Shown in pieces: positions 9,020 through 17,039 of a stretch of 64,000 bases of DNA. Under the pieces are notes generated by a model. It saw nothing but the letters and a program-made list of their open reading frames with translations, did no database searches and was not told the origin of the DNA. Numbering within the stretch: position 1 is the stretch's first letter; each line of letters opens with the position of its first letter. Source of the stretch: Luteibacter sp. Sphag1AF (lineage in GTDB: Bacteria; Pseudomonadota; Gammaproteobacteria; Xanthomonadales; Rhodanobacteraceae); the NCBI RefSeq assembly GCF_014192715.1, contig NZ_JACHYH010000011.1, positions 17,865-81,864 of the forward strand. The letters run 5' to 3'. The position numbers and the translations under genes were made by a program.

Positions 9020-10105
9020 ATGAGCCACGCCAGCGAAACCCTCGTACGCAGCCTTCTCGAAGGGGTCATTGACCCGCATTCGGGCCAGCCTCTCGCTCCG
9101 TCGATCCGGGCGGTGGGCGTCGACGGCGCCCGCGTGTCGGTGGATATCCAGCTCGGCTATCCGGCCCGCGGCTATCTGGATGCGGCCGCCGCCGCTGCCA
9201 AAGCCGCGCTGGAAGCGGATCCGGTCATTGATGCCGCCACCGTCTCGGTGACTCACCGCATCCACGCTCACAAGGTACAGGGCCAGCTCGCGCCCTTGCC
9301 TGGCGTGAAGAACATCATTGCCGTCGCTTCGGGCAAGGGTGGCGTGGGCAAGTCCACGGTCTCGGTCAATCTGGCCCTGGCCCTTGCAGCGGAGGGTGCC
9401 AATGTCGGCATTCTGGACGCCGACATTTACGGCCCCAGCCAGCCGCGCATGCTTGGCCTCACGGGCAAGCCCGCGTCGCCGGATGGCAAGAGCATCGTGC
9501 CCATGCGGGCTCACGGGCTGCAGGCCATGTCCATCGGCGTACTGATCGACGAGGACACGCCCATGATCTGGCGCGGTCCCATGGTTACCCAGGCGCTGAT
9601 GCAACTTCTGACTGACACCCGCTGGGAAGACCTCGACTACCTGATCATCGACCTGCCGCCCGGCACGGGCGACATCCAGCTGACGCTGTCGCAGAAGGTG
9701 CCGGTGTCCGGTGCGATCATCGTGACCACGCCCCAGGACATCGCGCTGCTGGATGCCAAGAAGGCGCTGAAGATGTTTGAAAAGGTGGAAGTGCCGGTGC
9801 TGGGCGTGGTCGAGAACATGGCCACCCACGTGTGCTCTAACTGCGGCCATGAGGAACACATCTTCGGCCACGGCGGCGGTGCACGCATGGCCGAACAGTT
9901 CGGCATCCCCTTCCTGGGTGAGCTGCCGCTGGACATCCGCATCCGTGAGCAGGCAGACGGCGGCACGCCCACCGTGGTCGCCATTCCCGATTCGGACCTG
10001 ACCGCCCGTTATCGCGCCATTGCCCGTTCGGCAGCCGCGCGGCTGTCGTTGCAGGCCCGGAACAAGGCGATCACTTTCCCGAAGATCGTCATCCAGAACA
10101 CCTGA
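9020..10105 (+). CDS. apbC: Mrp/ApbC-type iron-sulfur cluster carrier ATPase
   Basis: P-loop scaffold that binds and transfers 4Fe-4S clusters in the cytoplasm; 361 residues. A MIP18-like (DUF59) domain occupies about residues 1-85. The deviant Walker A motif SGKGGVGKS is at 104-112, DADIYGPSQPR is the switch region, and C272-S-N-C275 is the cluster-bridging CxxC pair. I start at the ATG at 9020; 16 codons upstream in frame do not resemble the family. It faces the DUF2147 gene across a 119-base divergent region and is followed by dcd. Confidence 0.95.
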   Translation: MSHASETLVRSLLEGVIDPHSGQPLAPSIRAVGVDGARVSVDIQLGYPARGYLDAAAAAAKAALEADPVIDAATVSVTHRIHAHKVQGQLAPLPGVKNIIAVASGKGGVGKSTVSVNLALALAAEGANVGILDADIYGPSQPRMLGLTGKPASPDGKSIVPMRAHGLQAMSIGVLIDEDTPMIWRGPMVTQALMQLLTDTRWEDLDYLIIDLPPGTGDIQLTLSQKVPVSGAIIVTTPQDIALLDAKKALKMFEKVEVPVLGVVENMATHVCSNCGHEEHIFGHGGGARMAEQFGIPFLGELPLDIRIREQADGGTPTVVAIPDSDLTARYRAIARSAAARLSLQARNKAITFPKIVIQNT

Positions 10106-10194
10106 CTGGCGCCCCGGGGCGCAGTTGGCGTACCTTTCTTTAGTTATACGCACGCGTGGGCAGGTGCCTGCGCGGGCCCTACGGAGATCTGAAG

Positions 10195-10761
10195 TTGAGT
10201 ATCAAGTCCGACAAGTGGATCCGCCGCATGGCCGAAGAGCACGGCATGATCGAGCCGTTTGCACCGGGGCAGGTGAAAGAGCGCGATGGCCACCGCCTCG
10301 TGTCTTACGGCACCTCCAGCTACGGTTACGACGTGCGCTGCGCCGCCGAATTCAAGGTGTTCACCAACATCAACTCCACCATCGTTGACCCCAAGGCCTT
10401 CGATGAGCGCAGCTTCGTGGACGTGACATCGGACGTCTGCATTATTCCGCCCAACTCCTTTGCCCTGGCCCGCACGGTCGAATACTTCCGCATTCCGCGC
10501 AAAGTGCTCACCATCTGCCTGGGCAAAAGCACCTACGCGCGCTGCGGCATCATCGTCAATGTGACGCCGCTTGAGCCGGAGTGGGAAGGCCATGTCACGC
10601 TGGAATTTTCCAACACGACGCCGCTTCCCGCAAAAATCTACGCCAATGAGGGCGTGGCGCAGATGCTTTTCCTCGAATCAGACGAGGAATGCGAAGTCAG
10701 CTACGCCGACCGCGGCGGCAAATATCAGGGCCAGCGCGGCGTCACGCTGCCCAGCACCTGA
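10195..10761 (+). CDS. dcd: dCTP deaminase
   Basis: Converts dCTP to dUTP and ammonia, feeding thymidylate synthesis; trimeric, cytoplasmic. I assign a TTG start at 10195, giving [21 protein letters not shown], the usual N-terminus, with a GGAG eight bases upstream. The ATG further upstream would add residues unlike the family. The length, 188 residues, fits. Active-site segments are seen: [18 protein letters not shown] with its Arg and Ser residues, [18 protein letters not shown] with the catalytic Glu, and GVAQMLF. Confidence 0.95.
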   Translation: MSIKSDKWIRRMAEEHGMIEPFAPGQVKERDGHRLVSYGTSSYGYDVRCAAEFKVFTNINSTIVDPKAFDERSFVDVTSDVCIIPPNSFALARTVEYFRIPRKVLTICLGKSTYARCGIIVNVTPLEPEWEGHVTLEFSNTTPLPAKIYANEGVAQMLFLESDEECEVSYADRGGKYQGQRGVTLPST

Positions 10762-10856
10762 ACGAACCGCGCGTCGTCGCATTCACGTATGACCCGGTCG
10801 AGCGGTAGACTCGCCCATTCCATGAACCACCCCCAAACTTCAGGGAGATTCACCGC

Positions 10857-11360
10857 ATGATCCGTGTTCCCACCTGGCTGGCCCGCGCTGGCGCCGCCGC
10901 CATGCTTGCCAGCCTGCTCGTGCTTGCCGGCTGCCACAGCGGCAGCTCCAAGGTCGATCATGTGTCGACCGAACAGGGTCAGTTCGACATGACGCTGAAG
11001 GCTTACAAGAGTGGCCAGTTCCTCGTGGATGGCGCAGTGCTGTCCGCCGCCGACACCGGCAGTCACTTCAGCTTCCTGAAAGACACCGGCCACCTGCCCA
11101 AGACCGTGCTGCTGCTGCCCAGCGATGAGTCCAAGATCCGCGACAACCATCTTGGCTTCATGGCCCGCATGCAGCTCGATTACGGTTTCACCGTGTACTA
11201 CGACAAGAAGGGCGAACTCATTCGTCTGAATGCCGTCGAGGCCAAGGCCCGCGCGCTGGAAGACACACCGCAGAAGTCGGAGCTTCCGGATCGCATGCAG
11301 GGCAAGGACGCGGCAAGCGGCACCTACGATCCGTCGAACCGGAACCAGCAGGGTTTCTGA
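10857..11360 (+). CDS. Hypothetical lipoprotein
   Basis: 167 residues with a lipoprotein signal: a hydrophobic segment ending in the lipobox LAGC (Cys at residue 25), then a Gly/Ser-rich tether. The mature domain of about 130 residues contains LKAYKSGQFLVDGAVLS, HLPKTVLLLPSDESKIRDNH and LDYGFTVYYDKKGELIRL; the last suggests a beta hairpin. No family is recognised. The residue after Cys is His, not Asp, so outer-membrane sorting is expected. It stands alone between dcd and a strong terminator. Confidence 0.7.
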   Translation: MIRVPTWLARAGAAAMLASLLVLAGCHSGSSKVDHVSTEQGQFDMTLKAYKSGQFLVDGAVLSAADTGSHFSFLKDTGHLPKTVLLLPSDESKIRDNHLGFMARMQLDYGFTVYYDKKGELIRLNAVEAKARALEDTPQKSELPDRMQGKDAASGTYDPSNRNQQGF

Positions 11361-11423
11361 TCGTGCATCAGGGTCGAAAAAACGACGTTCAGTAGCCGGT
11401 CAAAACGCGCTGCGACGGTCAGG

Positions 11424-11459
11424 AAGGCGCCCCTCGTGAGAGGGGCGCCTTTTTCTTTT
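11424..11459 (+). terminator. Rho-independent terminator after the lipoprotein gene
   Basis: Perfect 12-bp stem AAGGCGCCCCTC / GAGGGGCGCCTT with loop GTGA, followed by TTTTCTTTT. Together with the lack of a gene at 11460-11663 it separates this operon from the minus-strand gene that ends at 11664. Confidence 0.92.
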
Positions 11460-11663
11460 GGGTGAGCGCCAGGCCATGGGCTGGCGCTGGTCGATCAGGC
11501 GGGCATTGCCACCATGGTTCGTGGATGTTGGCTATCCGTGGGTCAATTCTCGAAATCTGCTTTGGTTGCCGTCAGCGACGACAGGATCGTGCATGCAAGA
11601 CGTTGGGGCGCTCGCCGTTACGCCGGATCGGTCGTGGGTGCCTGCGTTGTCGTTCGACTGTCC

Positions 11664-12005
11664 TTACGACGTCTTTTGGACGCCTTCAAAGCTGGTTTTG
11701 TAGGCGCCGATCACATAGGCGAGCTGGAACTCCGTGGCGCCTGTCACCGCGTCAAGGGCATCCTTCTCTAGACCTCCCGTCCGCGCGGTGCGTGCCAGGG
11801 CTTGGATCGCGGCGGCCAGTACGTCGGCGGCGTCCTGAACGGCTTTCATCGTGCCGCCCAGTTCTTTGTAGTCCATGCTGTCGGCCCAGCGATCGGCGTT
11901 CTTGCTCAACTTTTCAAATTCGTCCTGCGTTACGGTTTTGTCCGCGTCGATCTGTTGCAAGTAGTAGCTAACGCCCGGATCGGTAGATGTCAAAGTCAGG
12001 CTCAT
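11664..12005 (-). CDS. 113-residue protein of unknown function, paralog A
   Basis: Small soluble, mostly helical-looking protein with no signal peptide and no cysteine. An AAGGAG ribosome-binding site precedes the ATG at 12005. Key segments are DEFEKLSKNADRWAD, AADVLAAAIQALARTAR and EFQLAYVIGAYKTSFE. It aligns without gaps over its whole length with the product of 13649-13990; by hand count 59 of 113 residues are identical. The region DADKTVTQDEF resembles half of an EF-hand loop, but the ligand pattern is incomplete. Function unknown. It belongs to an inverted duplication described under findings. Confidence 0.65.
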   Translation of the reverse strand: MSLTLTSTDPGVSYYLQQIDADKTVTQDEFEKLSKNADRWADSMDYKELGGTMKAVQDAADVLAAAIQALARTARTGGLEKDALDAVTGATEFQLAYVIGAYKTSFEGVQKTS

Positions 12006-12157
12006 AACACGCTCCTTATGGGTGGGTGGCTGAACCTAGACTTCATCGCAGAGTGCGCGCAACTCTCCCCGCCCGCTCACATGGCGCGCGCAGAGGCGGA
12101 CTCCTACATCCGATGGCCGCTCAATGTTTCCCTGTCAATCACAATCATCGCGCCCGC

Positions 12158-12350
12158 ATCGGGCGACAGCGTCACGCTTGCACCGGCGCACCCAATGAGG
12201 CCATGAACGCCTACATCCTATGGCCGAATAAAACGGCAATGGCAGGCATCGTCGCGAGTCGGGACATCGGGGGCGTGAACGTCCACGTCCGCAGGATTGC
12301 CGACTGTTTTGCCGAAAAAATGTCGGTGGCTATGGCGCCTCGTGACCGGA
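12158..12350 (+). pseudogene. Decayed 5' fragment of a dienelactone hydrolase gene
   Basis: The + strand here encodes, in one frame, PNEAMNAYILWPNKTAMAG, then GIVASRDIGGVNVHVRRI and ADCFAEKMSVAMAP. These align residue by residue with PNESMDAYVARP...KGGIVVIQEIFGVNAHIRSVADRFADQGYVAIAP of the intact hydrolase at 12821-13495. The position equivalent to the start codon is ATC (12158-12160), and one base is missing near 12180, so the first dozen codons are in another frame. Catalytic residues lie beyond the break and are absent. Homology ends near 12350. DNA similarity continues upstream into the spacer (shared GTTTCCCTGTCA and CACAATCA). Confidence 0.85.
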
Positions 12351-12356
12351 GTGCAT

Positions 12357-12399
12357 GCAATGGCCCGACGCGGCATGTACTGCGACGTCGGGCCATTGC
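12357..12399. repeat. 14-bp perfect inverted repeat
   Basis: GCAATGGCCCGACG (12357-12370) and its exact complement (12386-12399) flank a 15-base loop. It lies immediately past the stop codon of the HIT gene (minus strand ends at 12402) and at the broken end of the hydrolase pseudogene. There is no T-run on either side, so it is not a classical terminator. It could still act as an RNA 3' stem or mark the rearrangement end. Confidence 0.7.
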
Positions 12400-12401
12400 C
12401 A

Positions 12402-12824
12402 TCATTGTCCGGGTAACTCCACAGGCAGCTTTTCGCGGAGGCGACGGATCAGCTCGGCAGAATCCGTTTCATCCCGCGGTAATGGCCGGCCGCTTCCCCA
12501 TACAGGGCCGGGCCACGCATCGTCGCCCACGCGGCGGGCAACGACATGCACATGCAGCTGCCGCACGATGTTGCCCAGCGCACCGATGTTGATCTTCTCG
12601 CACGGGCCCGTACCGCGCAGGGCCTCCGTTGCCTGGTTCACTTCGTCCCACAACGCCTGCTGGTCGCTCCTGGAAAGGTCCGTGATCTCGGCCAGGCCGT
12701 CATGCCTCGGCACCAGTACCAACCATGGGAAGCGTGCGTCGTTCATCAGCAGGACACGGCAAAGCGGCAGGTCGCCCACCACAAGCGTGTCGCCCGCGAG
12801 GCGGGCATCCAGTTCGAACCTCAC
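12402..12824 (-). CDS. HIT-domain hydrolase
   Basis: 140-residue member of the histidine-triad superfamily, nucleotide hydrolases or transferases acting on dinucleoside polyphosphates and related substrates. The fold is visible in MNDARFPWLVLVPRHDG and the catalytic strand NIVRQLHVHVVARR. The triad reads Q89-L-H91-V-H93-V-V: the middle (nucleophilic) and last histidines are kept while the first is Gln, as in a common proteobacterial HIT subfamily. It ends with GPVWGSGRPLP. The ATG overlaps the stop of the dienelactone hydrolase gene by 4 bases, so the two form an operon. Confidence 0.85.
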   Translation of the reverse strand: MRFELDARLAGDTLVVGDLPLCRVLLMNDARFPWLVLVPRHDGLAEITDLSRSDQQALWDEVNQATEALRGTGPCEKINIGALGNIVRQLHVHVVARRVGDDAWPGPVWGSGRPLPRDETDSAELIRRLREKLPVELPGQ

Positions 12825-13495
12825 GCGTCAGCGGCCAGATGTTTTGCGAAGAACGCGAGCGTGCGCTCCATCGCCAGCGTCGCACTGGACTCGTCGTAGC
12901 TGGAGCGTGCGTCGCAGTTGAAGCCGTGATCCGCCGGATACACCCAGGTATCCATTTGCGGCATCAATTCGCGATGCTTTTCCACCATGTCTGCCGGGAT
13001 GGAGTGATCACGTTCCCCGAAATGGAACACCACGGGCGCCTTGGCTTCCTCGGTGAGAAACGGAACGTTGCGCGAGCCGTAGTAACTGGCCGAGGGCAGG
13101 CCAAGCCGGATGGCAGCCATCACCGCGATGGTGCCGCCCCAGCAATATCCCACCGTGCCAACCTTGCCGGCGTCGGCGATGGCGAGCGCGGCAATGCCTA
13201 CGTCCTCCATCGGACGACGAAGGCCCAGTTCGGTGACCAGTTTCACGCCTTTCTGCGCCGACTCAGGGTCATAACCCATGTCCACGTGCTTCTGCACAGG
13301 ATCAAACAGGGCGGGCGCTATGGCGACATACCCCTGGTCGGCAAACCGGTCGGCCACGCTGCGAATATGGGCGTTCACGCCGAAGATTTCCTGGATCACC
13401 ACGATGCCGCCTTTGGGCGTCCCGGCAGGCCGTGCGACGTAGGCGTCCATGGACTCATTGGGTCGGGTGGTGTCGAGAGTGATGAAGCTACCCAT
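12821..13495 (-). CDS. Dienelactone hydrolase family protein
   Basis: Cytoplasmic alpha/beta hydrolase of 224 residues. The nucleophile is C118 in GYCWGG, characteristic of dienelactone hydrolases, which use Cys-Asp-His. The acid is in GERDHSIP and the histidine in ADHGFNCDARSSYD. E36 in VIQEIFGVNAHIR is the conserved activating glutamate. Natural substrate unknown: the family includes chloroaromatic-pathway enzymes and many uncharacterised carboxymethylenebutenolidases, and no aromatic catabolic genes are nearby. It is transcribed with the HIT gene and diverges from paralog B across a 153-base spacer. Confidence 0.9.
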   Translation of the reverse strand: MGSFITLDTTRPNESMDAYVARPAGTPKGGIVVIQEIFGVNAHIRSVADRFADQGYVAIAPALFDPVQKHVDMGYDPESAQKGVKLVTELGLRRPMEDVGIAALAIADAGKVGTVGYCWGGTIAVMAAIRLGLPSASYYGSRNVPFLTEEAKAPVVFHFGERDHSIPADMVEKHRELMPQMDTWVYPADHGFNCDARSSYDESSATLAMERTLAFFAKHLAADA

Positions 13496-13648
13496 CGTAA
13501 ACTCCGTGATTGTGGGTGACAGGGAAACGGTGACTGGCCATCAGTGGTAGGAATACTCCTACAAGCGTGCAATCTCCGCGAGAGCAGCGAGTGGATGCGT
13601 CTCACGGGCAGGTGCATAGTCCGGCTCCCTGACGACGGAAGTAATGCC

Positions 13649-13990
13649 ATGGCGCTGACGATTACATCCACGAATGCGGGCGTTCAGAACTATATTGACC
13701 AGACGATGGGAGACGAGGATGTCACGCTGGATGAGTTTGAGGCCTTGAGCAAGGCAGCTGACAGGCGGGCAGGCAACCTGGACTATCCGGCGTTGACCGA
13801 TACGATGGCCGCTTTTCAGAAAGCGGCCGACGATCTGGCGGAAGCGACAAAAGCCCTGGCATCTGCTGCCAGGCGCGGGGAGATCACAGGCTATAAGCTT
13901 GACGCGGTGATGGGTGTCGTCGAGTTCCAGCTTGCCTACGTCGTTGCAGGTTACGAAACCTACTTTGAGCACGAAGAGCCGATGCCCTGA
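13649..13990 (+). CDS. 113-residue protein of unknown function, paralog B
   Basis: Same length as paralog A and about half identical to it. A GGAAG precedes the ATG at 13649; the 35 in-frame codons upstream have no counterpart in A and are unlikely to be translated. Conserved blocks are TSTNAGVQNY, DEFEALSKAADRRAG, KAADDLAEATKALASAARRG and VEFQLAYVVAGYE. No signal peptide, cysteine or membrane segment. It diverges from the dienelactone hydrolase gene. Function unknown; the high Ala/Glu/Lys content suggests a helical bundle. Confidence 0.65.
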   Translation: MALTITSTNAGVQNYIDQTMGDEDVTLDEFEALSKAADRRAGNLDYPALTDTMAAFQKAADDLAEATKALASAARRGEITGYKLDAVMGVVEFQLAYVVAGYETYFEHEEPMP

Positions 13991-14144
13991 GGCTTTCCCG
14001 CGTGTCGCCGGCCCAGGCTCCCTGCTCGACGAAAGCTTCGTCTGGCGCAGGTAGCCGGTTGCGCTATAAATGAGTCCATTCCCCGTTGAGACCTGCCCCG
14101 ATCCCTGGCAAAGGTGTCTTTCGGGCGGGAAGGGAGGAACCGGG

Positions 14145-14150
14145 TATAAT
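14145..14150 (+). promoter_or_regulatory. Possible -10 element (TATAAT) for rimO
   Basis: A consensus TATAAT hexamer lies 33 bases before the rimO start codon. No good -35 hexamer at 16-18 bases was found, so it is only a candidate. Confidence 0.4.
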
Positions 14151-14182
14151 GGCCGGTTTCCCACCTCCCGGTACCCACGACC

Positions 14183-15502
14183 ATGTCGTCCCAGGCCGCC
14201 CCGAAAGTAGGTTTCGTCAGTCTCGGTTGTCCGAAGGCTTTGGTCGATTCCGAGCGCATCCTTACCCAGCTGAAAGTAGAGGGGTACGAGATCGTGCCGA
14301 CCTACGGCGCGGCTGACGCCGTGGTGGTCAACACCTGCGGCTTCATCGACTCGGCCGTGCAGGAGTCGCTGGACGCCATCGGCGAAGCCCTTCACGAGAA
14401 CGGCAAGGTCATCGTCACCGGCTGCCTGGGCAAGCGTTCGGAGCTGATCCGCGAGGCTTACCCCGACGTGCTGGCCATCACCGGGCCGCAGGATTACGCC
14501 AGTGTCATGAGCGCAGTGCACGCGGCACTGCCGCCCAAGCGTAATCCGCTGCTGGATCTGGTGCCGGACACGGGCGTGAAGCTCACGCCGAAGCATTACG
14601 CGTACCTGAAGATTTCCGAAGGCTGCAACCACCGTTGCAGCTTCTGCATCATTCCGTCGATGCGCGGTGACCTGGTCAGCCGTCCGGTGGACGAAGTGCT
14701 GATCGAGGCCGAAAAGCTGGTGAAGGGCGGCGTTCGCGAACTGCTGGTCATTTCCCAGGACACCAGTGCATACGGCGTGGACATGCGTTACGCCGAGCGC
14801 ACCTGGCGCGGTCGCGAGTACCGCACGCGCATGACAGAGCTGTGCCAGGGCCTGTCCGAACTGGGTGTGTGGACCCGCCTGCACTACGTGTACCCGTACC
14901 CGCACGTGGACGAAGTCATGCCGCTGATGGCGGAAGGCAAGATCCTCCCGTACCTGGACATCCCGTTCCAGCACGCCAGCCCGCGCATCCTGAAACTGAT
15001 GAAGCGTCCCGGCAACGTCGACAAGACGCTGGAGCGCATCCAGAACTGGCGCCGCCAGGTGCCGGACCTGACCATCCGCAGCACCTTCATCGTGGGCTTC
15101 CCCGGCGAGACCAACGAGGAATTCCAGGAGCTGCTCAACTTCTTGCGCGAAGCCGAGCTTGACCGCGTGGGCGCGTTTGCCTACTCGCCGGTGGACGGCG
15201 CGCTCGCCAACGATCTGCCGAACCCGATCGACGAAGAGCTGAAGGAAGACCGCCTTGAGCAGTTCATGGCGGTGCAGGCCGAAATCTCGGCAGCGAAGTT
15301 GCAGCGCAAGATCGGCCGCACCATGAAAGTGCTTGTGGATGAAGTGGACGCCGAGGGTGCATGGGGCCGTTCCAGCGCCGATGCGCCCGAAATCGACGGT
15401 GCCGTGCGCATCGACGATGGCCAGCTGCTGAAACCGGGTCAGTTCGTGGACGTGGTGATCGAAGACGCCGACGCGCACGATCTTTACGGTCACCTGGTCT
15501 GA
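14183..15502 (+). CDS. rimO: Ribosomal protein S12 methylthiotransferase
   Basis: Radical-SAM enzyme that adds a methylthio group to an aspartate of ribosomal protein S12; 439 residues. The N-terminal MTTase domain carries C16 ([15 protein letters not shown]), C52 (VNTCGFID) and a third Cys in VTGCLGKR. The radical-SAM cluster motif is C148-N-H-R-C152-S-F-C155. [12 protein letters not shown] at the N-terminus and [15 protein letters not shown] separate RimO from MiaB. A TRAM domain forms the last 65 residues. The DUF3025 gene follows 3 bases after the stop. Confidence 0.96.
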   Translation: MSSQAAPKVGFVSLGCPKALVDSERILTQLKVEGYEIVPTYGAADAVVVNTCGFIDSAVQESLDAIGEALHENGKVIVTGCLGKRSELIREAYPDVLAITGPQDYASVMSAVHAALPPKRNPLLDLVPDTGVKLTPKHYAYLKISEGCNHRCSFCIIPSMRGDLVSRPVDEVLIEAEKLVKGGVRELLVISQDTSAYGVDMRYAERTWRGREYRTRMTELCQGLSELGVWTRLHYVYPYPHVDEVMPLMAEGKILPYLDIPFQHASPRILKLMKRPGNVDKTLERIQNWRRQVPDLTIRSTFIVGFPGETNEEFQELLNFLREAELDRVGAFAYSPVDGALANDLPNPIDEELKEDRLEQFMAVQAEISAAKLQRKIGRTMKVLVDEVDAEGAWGRSSADAPEIDGAVRIDDGQLLKPGQFVDVVIEDADAHDLYGHLV

Positions 15503-15505
15503 CCC

Positions 15506-16306
15506 ATGCGTTACGTGGCACCCACGAGGGCGGCCTTCGACCGCCGTCTTCTCGGGGTGCCACCGCTTTCCCGGTGGGCATTCGCCCACGATCTGCTCGG
15601 CTCTGATCATTGGCCCGACGTGGCGGCGCTCAATGCGCTGCCCGGCCGCGATGCCGGGCGCACGTTTGTCACGCAGGATGTGGCGCTGCTGTCCGATGGG
15701 CTGCATTACGAAGAGCGCATCGCGAATCACGGTGCCATCGCCACGCGTGCAGACAACTGGCACGACCTTCTCAACGCACTCGTCTGGCTTCGCTATCCGG
15801 CATTGAAGCGTGCGCTCAATGCGAGGCAGATGGTCGAGATTGCGCTCATGGGGCGCAAGCAGCGCTCACGCCCGCAGTGTGCGCTTACCCATTTTGATGA
15901 GGCCGGTTTGCTGGTGGTGCTGAGTGATCCCGCGATGCTGGACGCATGGGATGTCCACGACTGGCACGGGCTCTTCTGGCGTCACCGCGATGCATGGCTG
16001 CGTGGCGACGCGCGCGTGGAAGTGTTTGGACACGCGCTGCTGGAACACGCGCTGACACCGGACACGCTGCTGGTGGGCAAGGCGCTGGTGGTGATGGGCG
16101 ATGCATCGGTGGATGTCGCGCAGCTGTGCGCCAACGTTATCAGTGACGGCAGCATTCTTCGAGATCCGCAGGAATTGCGCCCATTGCCGGTGAGCGGCGT
16201 GCCGGGCTGGCACACGCGAACGGATGAGGAAGCGTTCTATCGGGAAGCGGCGTGCTTTCAACCGCTGCGCGCCGGACGGACATATCCGCCGGCGCTGTTG
16301 GGCTGA
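15506..16306 (+). CDS. DUF3025 family protein
   Basis: 266 residues, soluble, no signal peptide. Recognised as DUF3025 from the pattern LHYEERIANHGAIATRADNWHDLLNALVW (split by this reader as YEERI...TRADNWHDLLNAL) followed by FDEAGLLVVLSDP and a C-terminal LPVSGVPGW. Function unknown. It starts 3 bases after rimO, so the two genes are probably translated from one message. It converges with the response regulator gene, with only 4 bases between stop codons. Confidence 0.8.
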   Translation: MRYVAPTRAAFDRRLLGVPPLSRWAFAHDLLGSDHWPDVAALNALPGRDAGRTFVTQDVALLSDGLHYEERIANHGAIATRADNWHDLLNALVWLRYPALKRALNARQMVEIALMGRKQRSRPQCALTHFDEAGLLVVLSDPAMLDAWDVHDWHGLFWRHRDAWLRGDARVEVFGHALLEHALTPDTLLVGKALVVMGDASVDVAQLCANVISDGSILRDPQELRPLPVSGVPGWHTRTDEEAFYREAACFQPLRAGRTYPPALLG

Positions 16307-16310
16307 TCGT

Positions 16311-16946
16311 TCAGATCAGGCCGTGATCGCGGGCGTACTGACCCAGCAAGCTGTCGTGATCCACGCCTAACTTGCGCATCGCGTCGCGCTTCTGGCGGCT
16401 GATGGTCTTGACGGATTTGCCTTCGCGCTCTGCGATTTCGCCCAGCGACAGGCCGCTGACAAACATCCGGATCACATCGCTCTCGCGGGGCGACAAAGGC
16501 ATGTCGGTGGTGGGCGTGGCCGTTTTTTCTGCCTCGTTCAGCGCATGGAGCAGGCTTTCGCTGAGGTAGGTTTCACCGGCATCCACGGCGCGCACGGCGT
16601 CAGCCAGTTCATCCATCGGCGAGCGCTTGTCCACGATGCCCGCCGCGCCGCGCGCCAGCATGGCGTGCAGGGCGCTGGCCCGGTCGATCATGGTCAGCAC
16701 CAGCAGCGAAACGTCCGGAAATTCGCGGGTAACGTTCTCGATGAGCGTCAGGCCATCGTTCTGCGATTCGCTGGGCATCAGGAAATCGGTAATCACCACA
16801 TCGCAGGGATGTTCGCGCAGCAGCTGGACCAGTTCATCCGCATTCTTGGCGGTGGCCACCACATTGATGCCCGCGGTACGAAGGGCCAGGGAGCCCCCGA
16901 TCGCTACCAGCGGGTGGTCGTCGGCTAGGATGACTTTGAGCGACAT
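16311..16946 (-). CDS. NarL/LuxR-family response regulator (BvgA/EvgA type)
   Basis: Two-domain transcription factor of 211 residues. The receiver (1-120) has the acidic pocket LADDHP, phospho-acceptor D54 in VVITDFLMP, and the conserved Lys in GIVDKRSP. The C-terminal LuxR-type HTH (about 148-205) includes LSPRESDVIRMFVSGLSLGEIAEREGKSVKTISR (DNA-recognition helix SVKTISRQKRDAMRKLGV). It is divergent from a BvgS-like hybrid kinase, its likely phosphodonor. Targets are unknown; autoregulation of the shared intergenic region is plausible. Confidence 0.9.
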   Translation of the reverse strand: MSLKVILADDHPLVAIGGSLALRTAGINVVATAKNADELVQLLREHPCDVVITDFLMPSESQNDGLTLIENVTREFPDVSLLVLTMIDRASALHAMLARGAAGIVDKRSPMDELADAVRAVDAGETYLSESLLHALNEAEKTATPTTDMPLSPRESDVIRMFVSGLSLGEIAEREGKSVKTISRQKRDAMRKLGVDHDSLLGQYARDHGLI

Positions 16947-17039
16947 GCTTTATGGTTCTCGTTTGGGACGGCGCGACAACTTCACGAATCGCTTGCCATT
17001 GATTATGCCTAGGAACCATCGTCGCGCGTACGGATCAGC
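16947..17039. promoter_or_regulatory. Divergent control region of the two-component pair with interlaced inverted repeats
   Basis: The 93-base region holds ATGGTTC (16952-16958), GCGCGAC (16971-16977), GAACCAT (17013-17019) and GTCGCGC (17021-17027). The first matches the third and the second the fourth as inverted repeats, so the same composite motif occurs twice in opposite orientation. This is a plausible pair of binding sites for the regulator; in RNA it would be a pseudoknot order. Confidence 0.45.

Noticed and set aside
11664..12005. EF-hand calcium site in the 113-residue proteins
   Set aside because: The loop matches only part of the ligand pattern, lacks the central Gly, and the partial match is not kept in both paralogs.
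12026..12592. 188-codon + strand frame between paralog A and the HIT gene
   Set aside because: Only the stretch 12180-12350 shows homology, to the start of dienelactone hydrolase; the remainder is antisense to the HIT gene. Treated as pseudogene.
13559..15763. 734-codon minus-strand open frame over paralog B and rimO
   Set aside because: It runs opposite two well supported genes and shows no domain; long antisense frames are common in GC-rich DNA.
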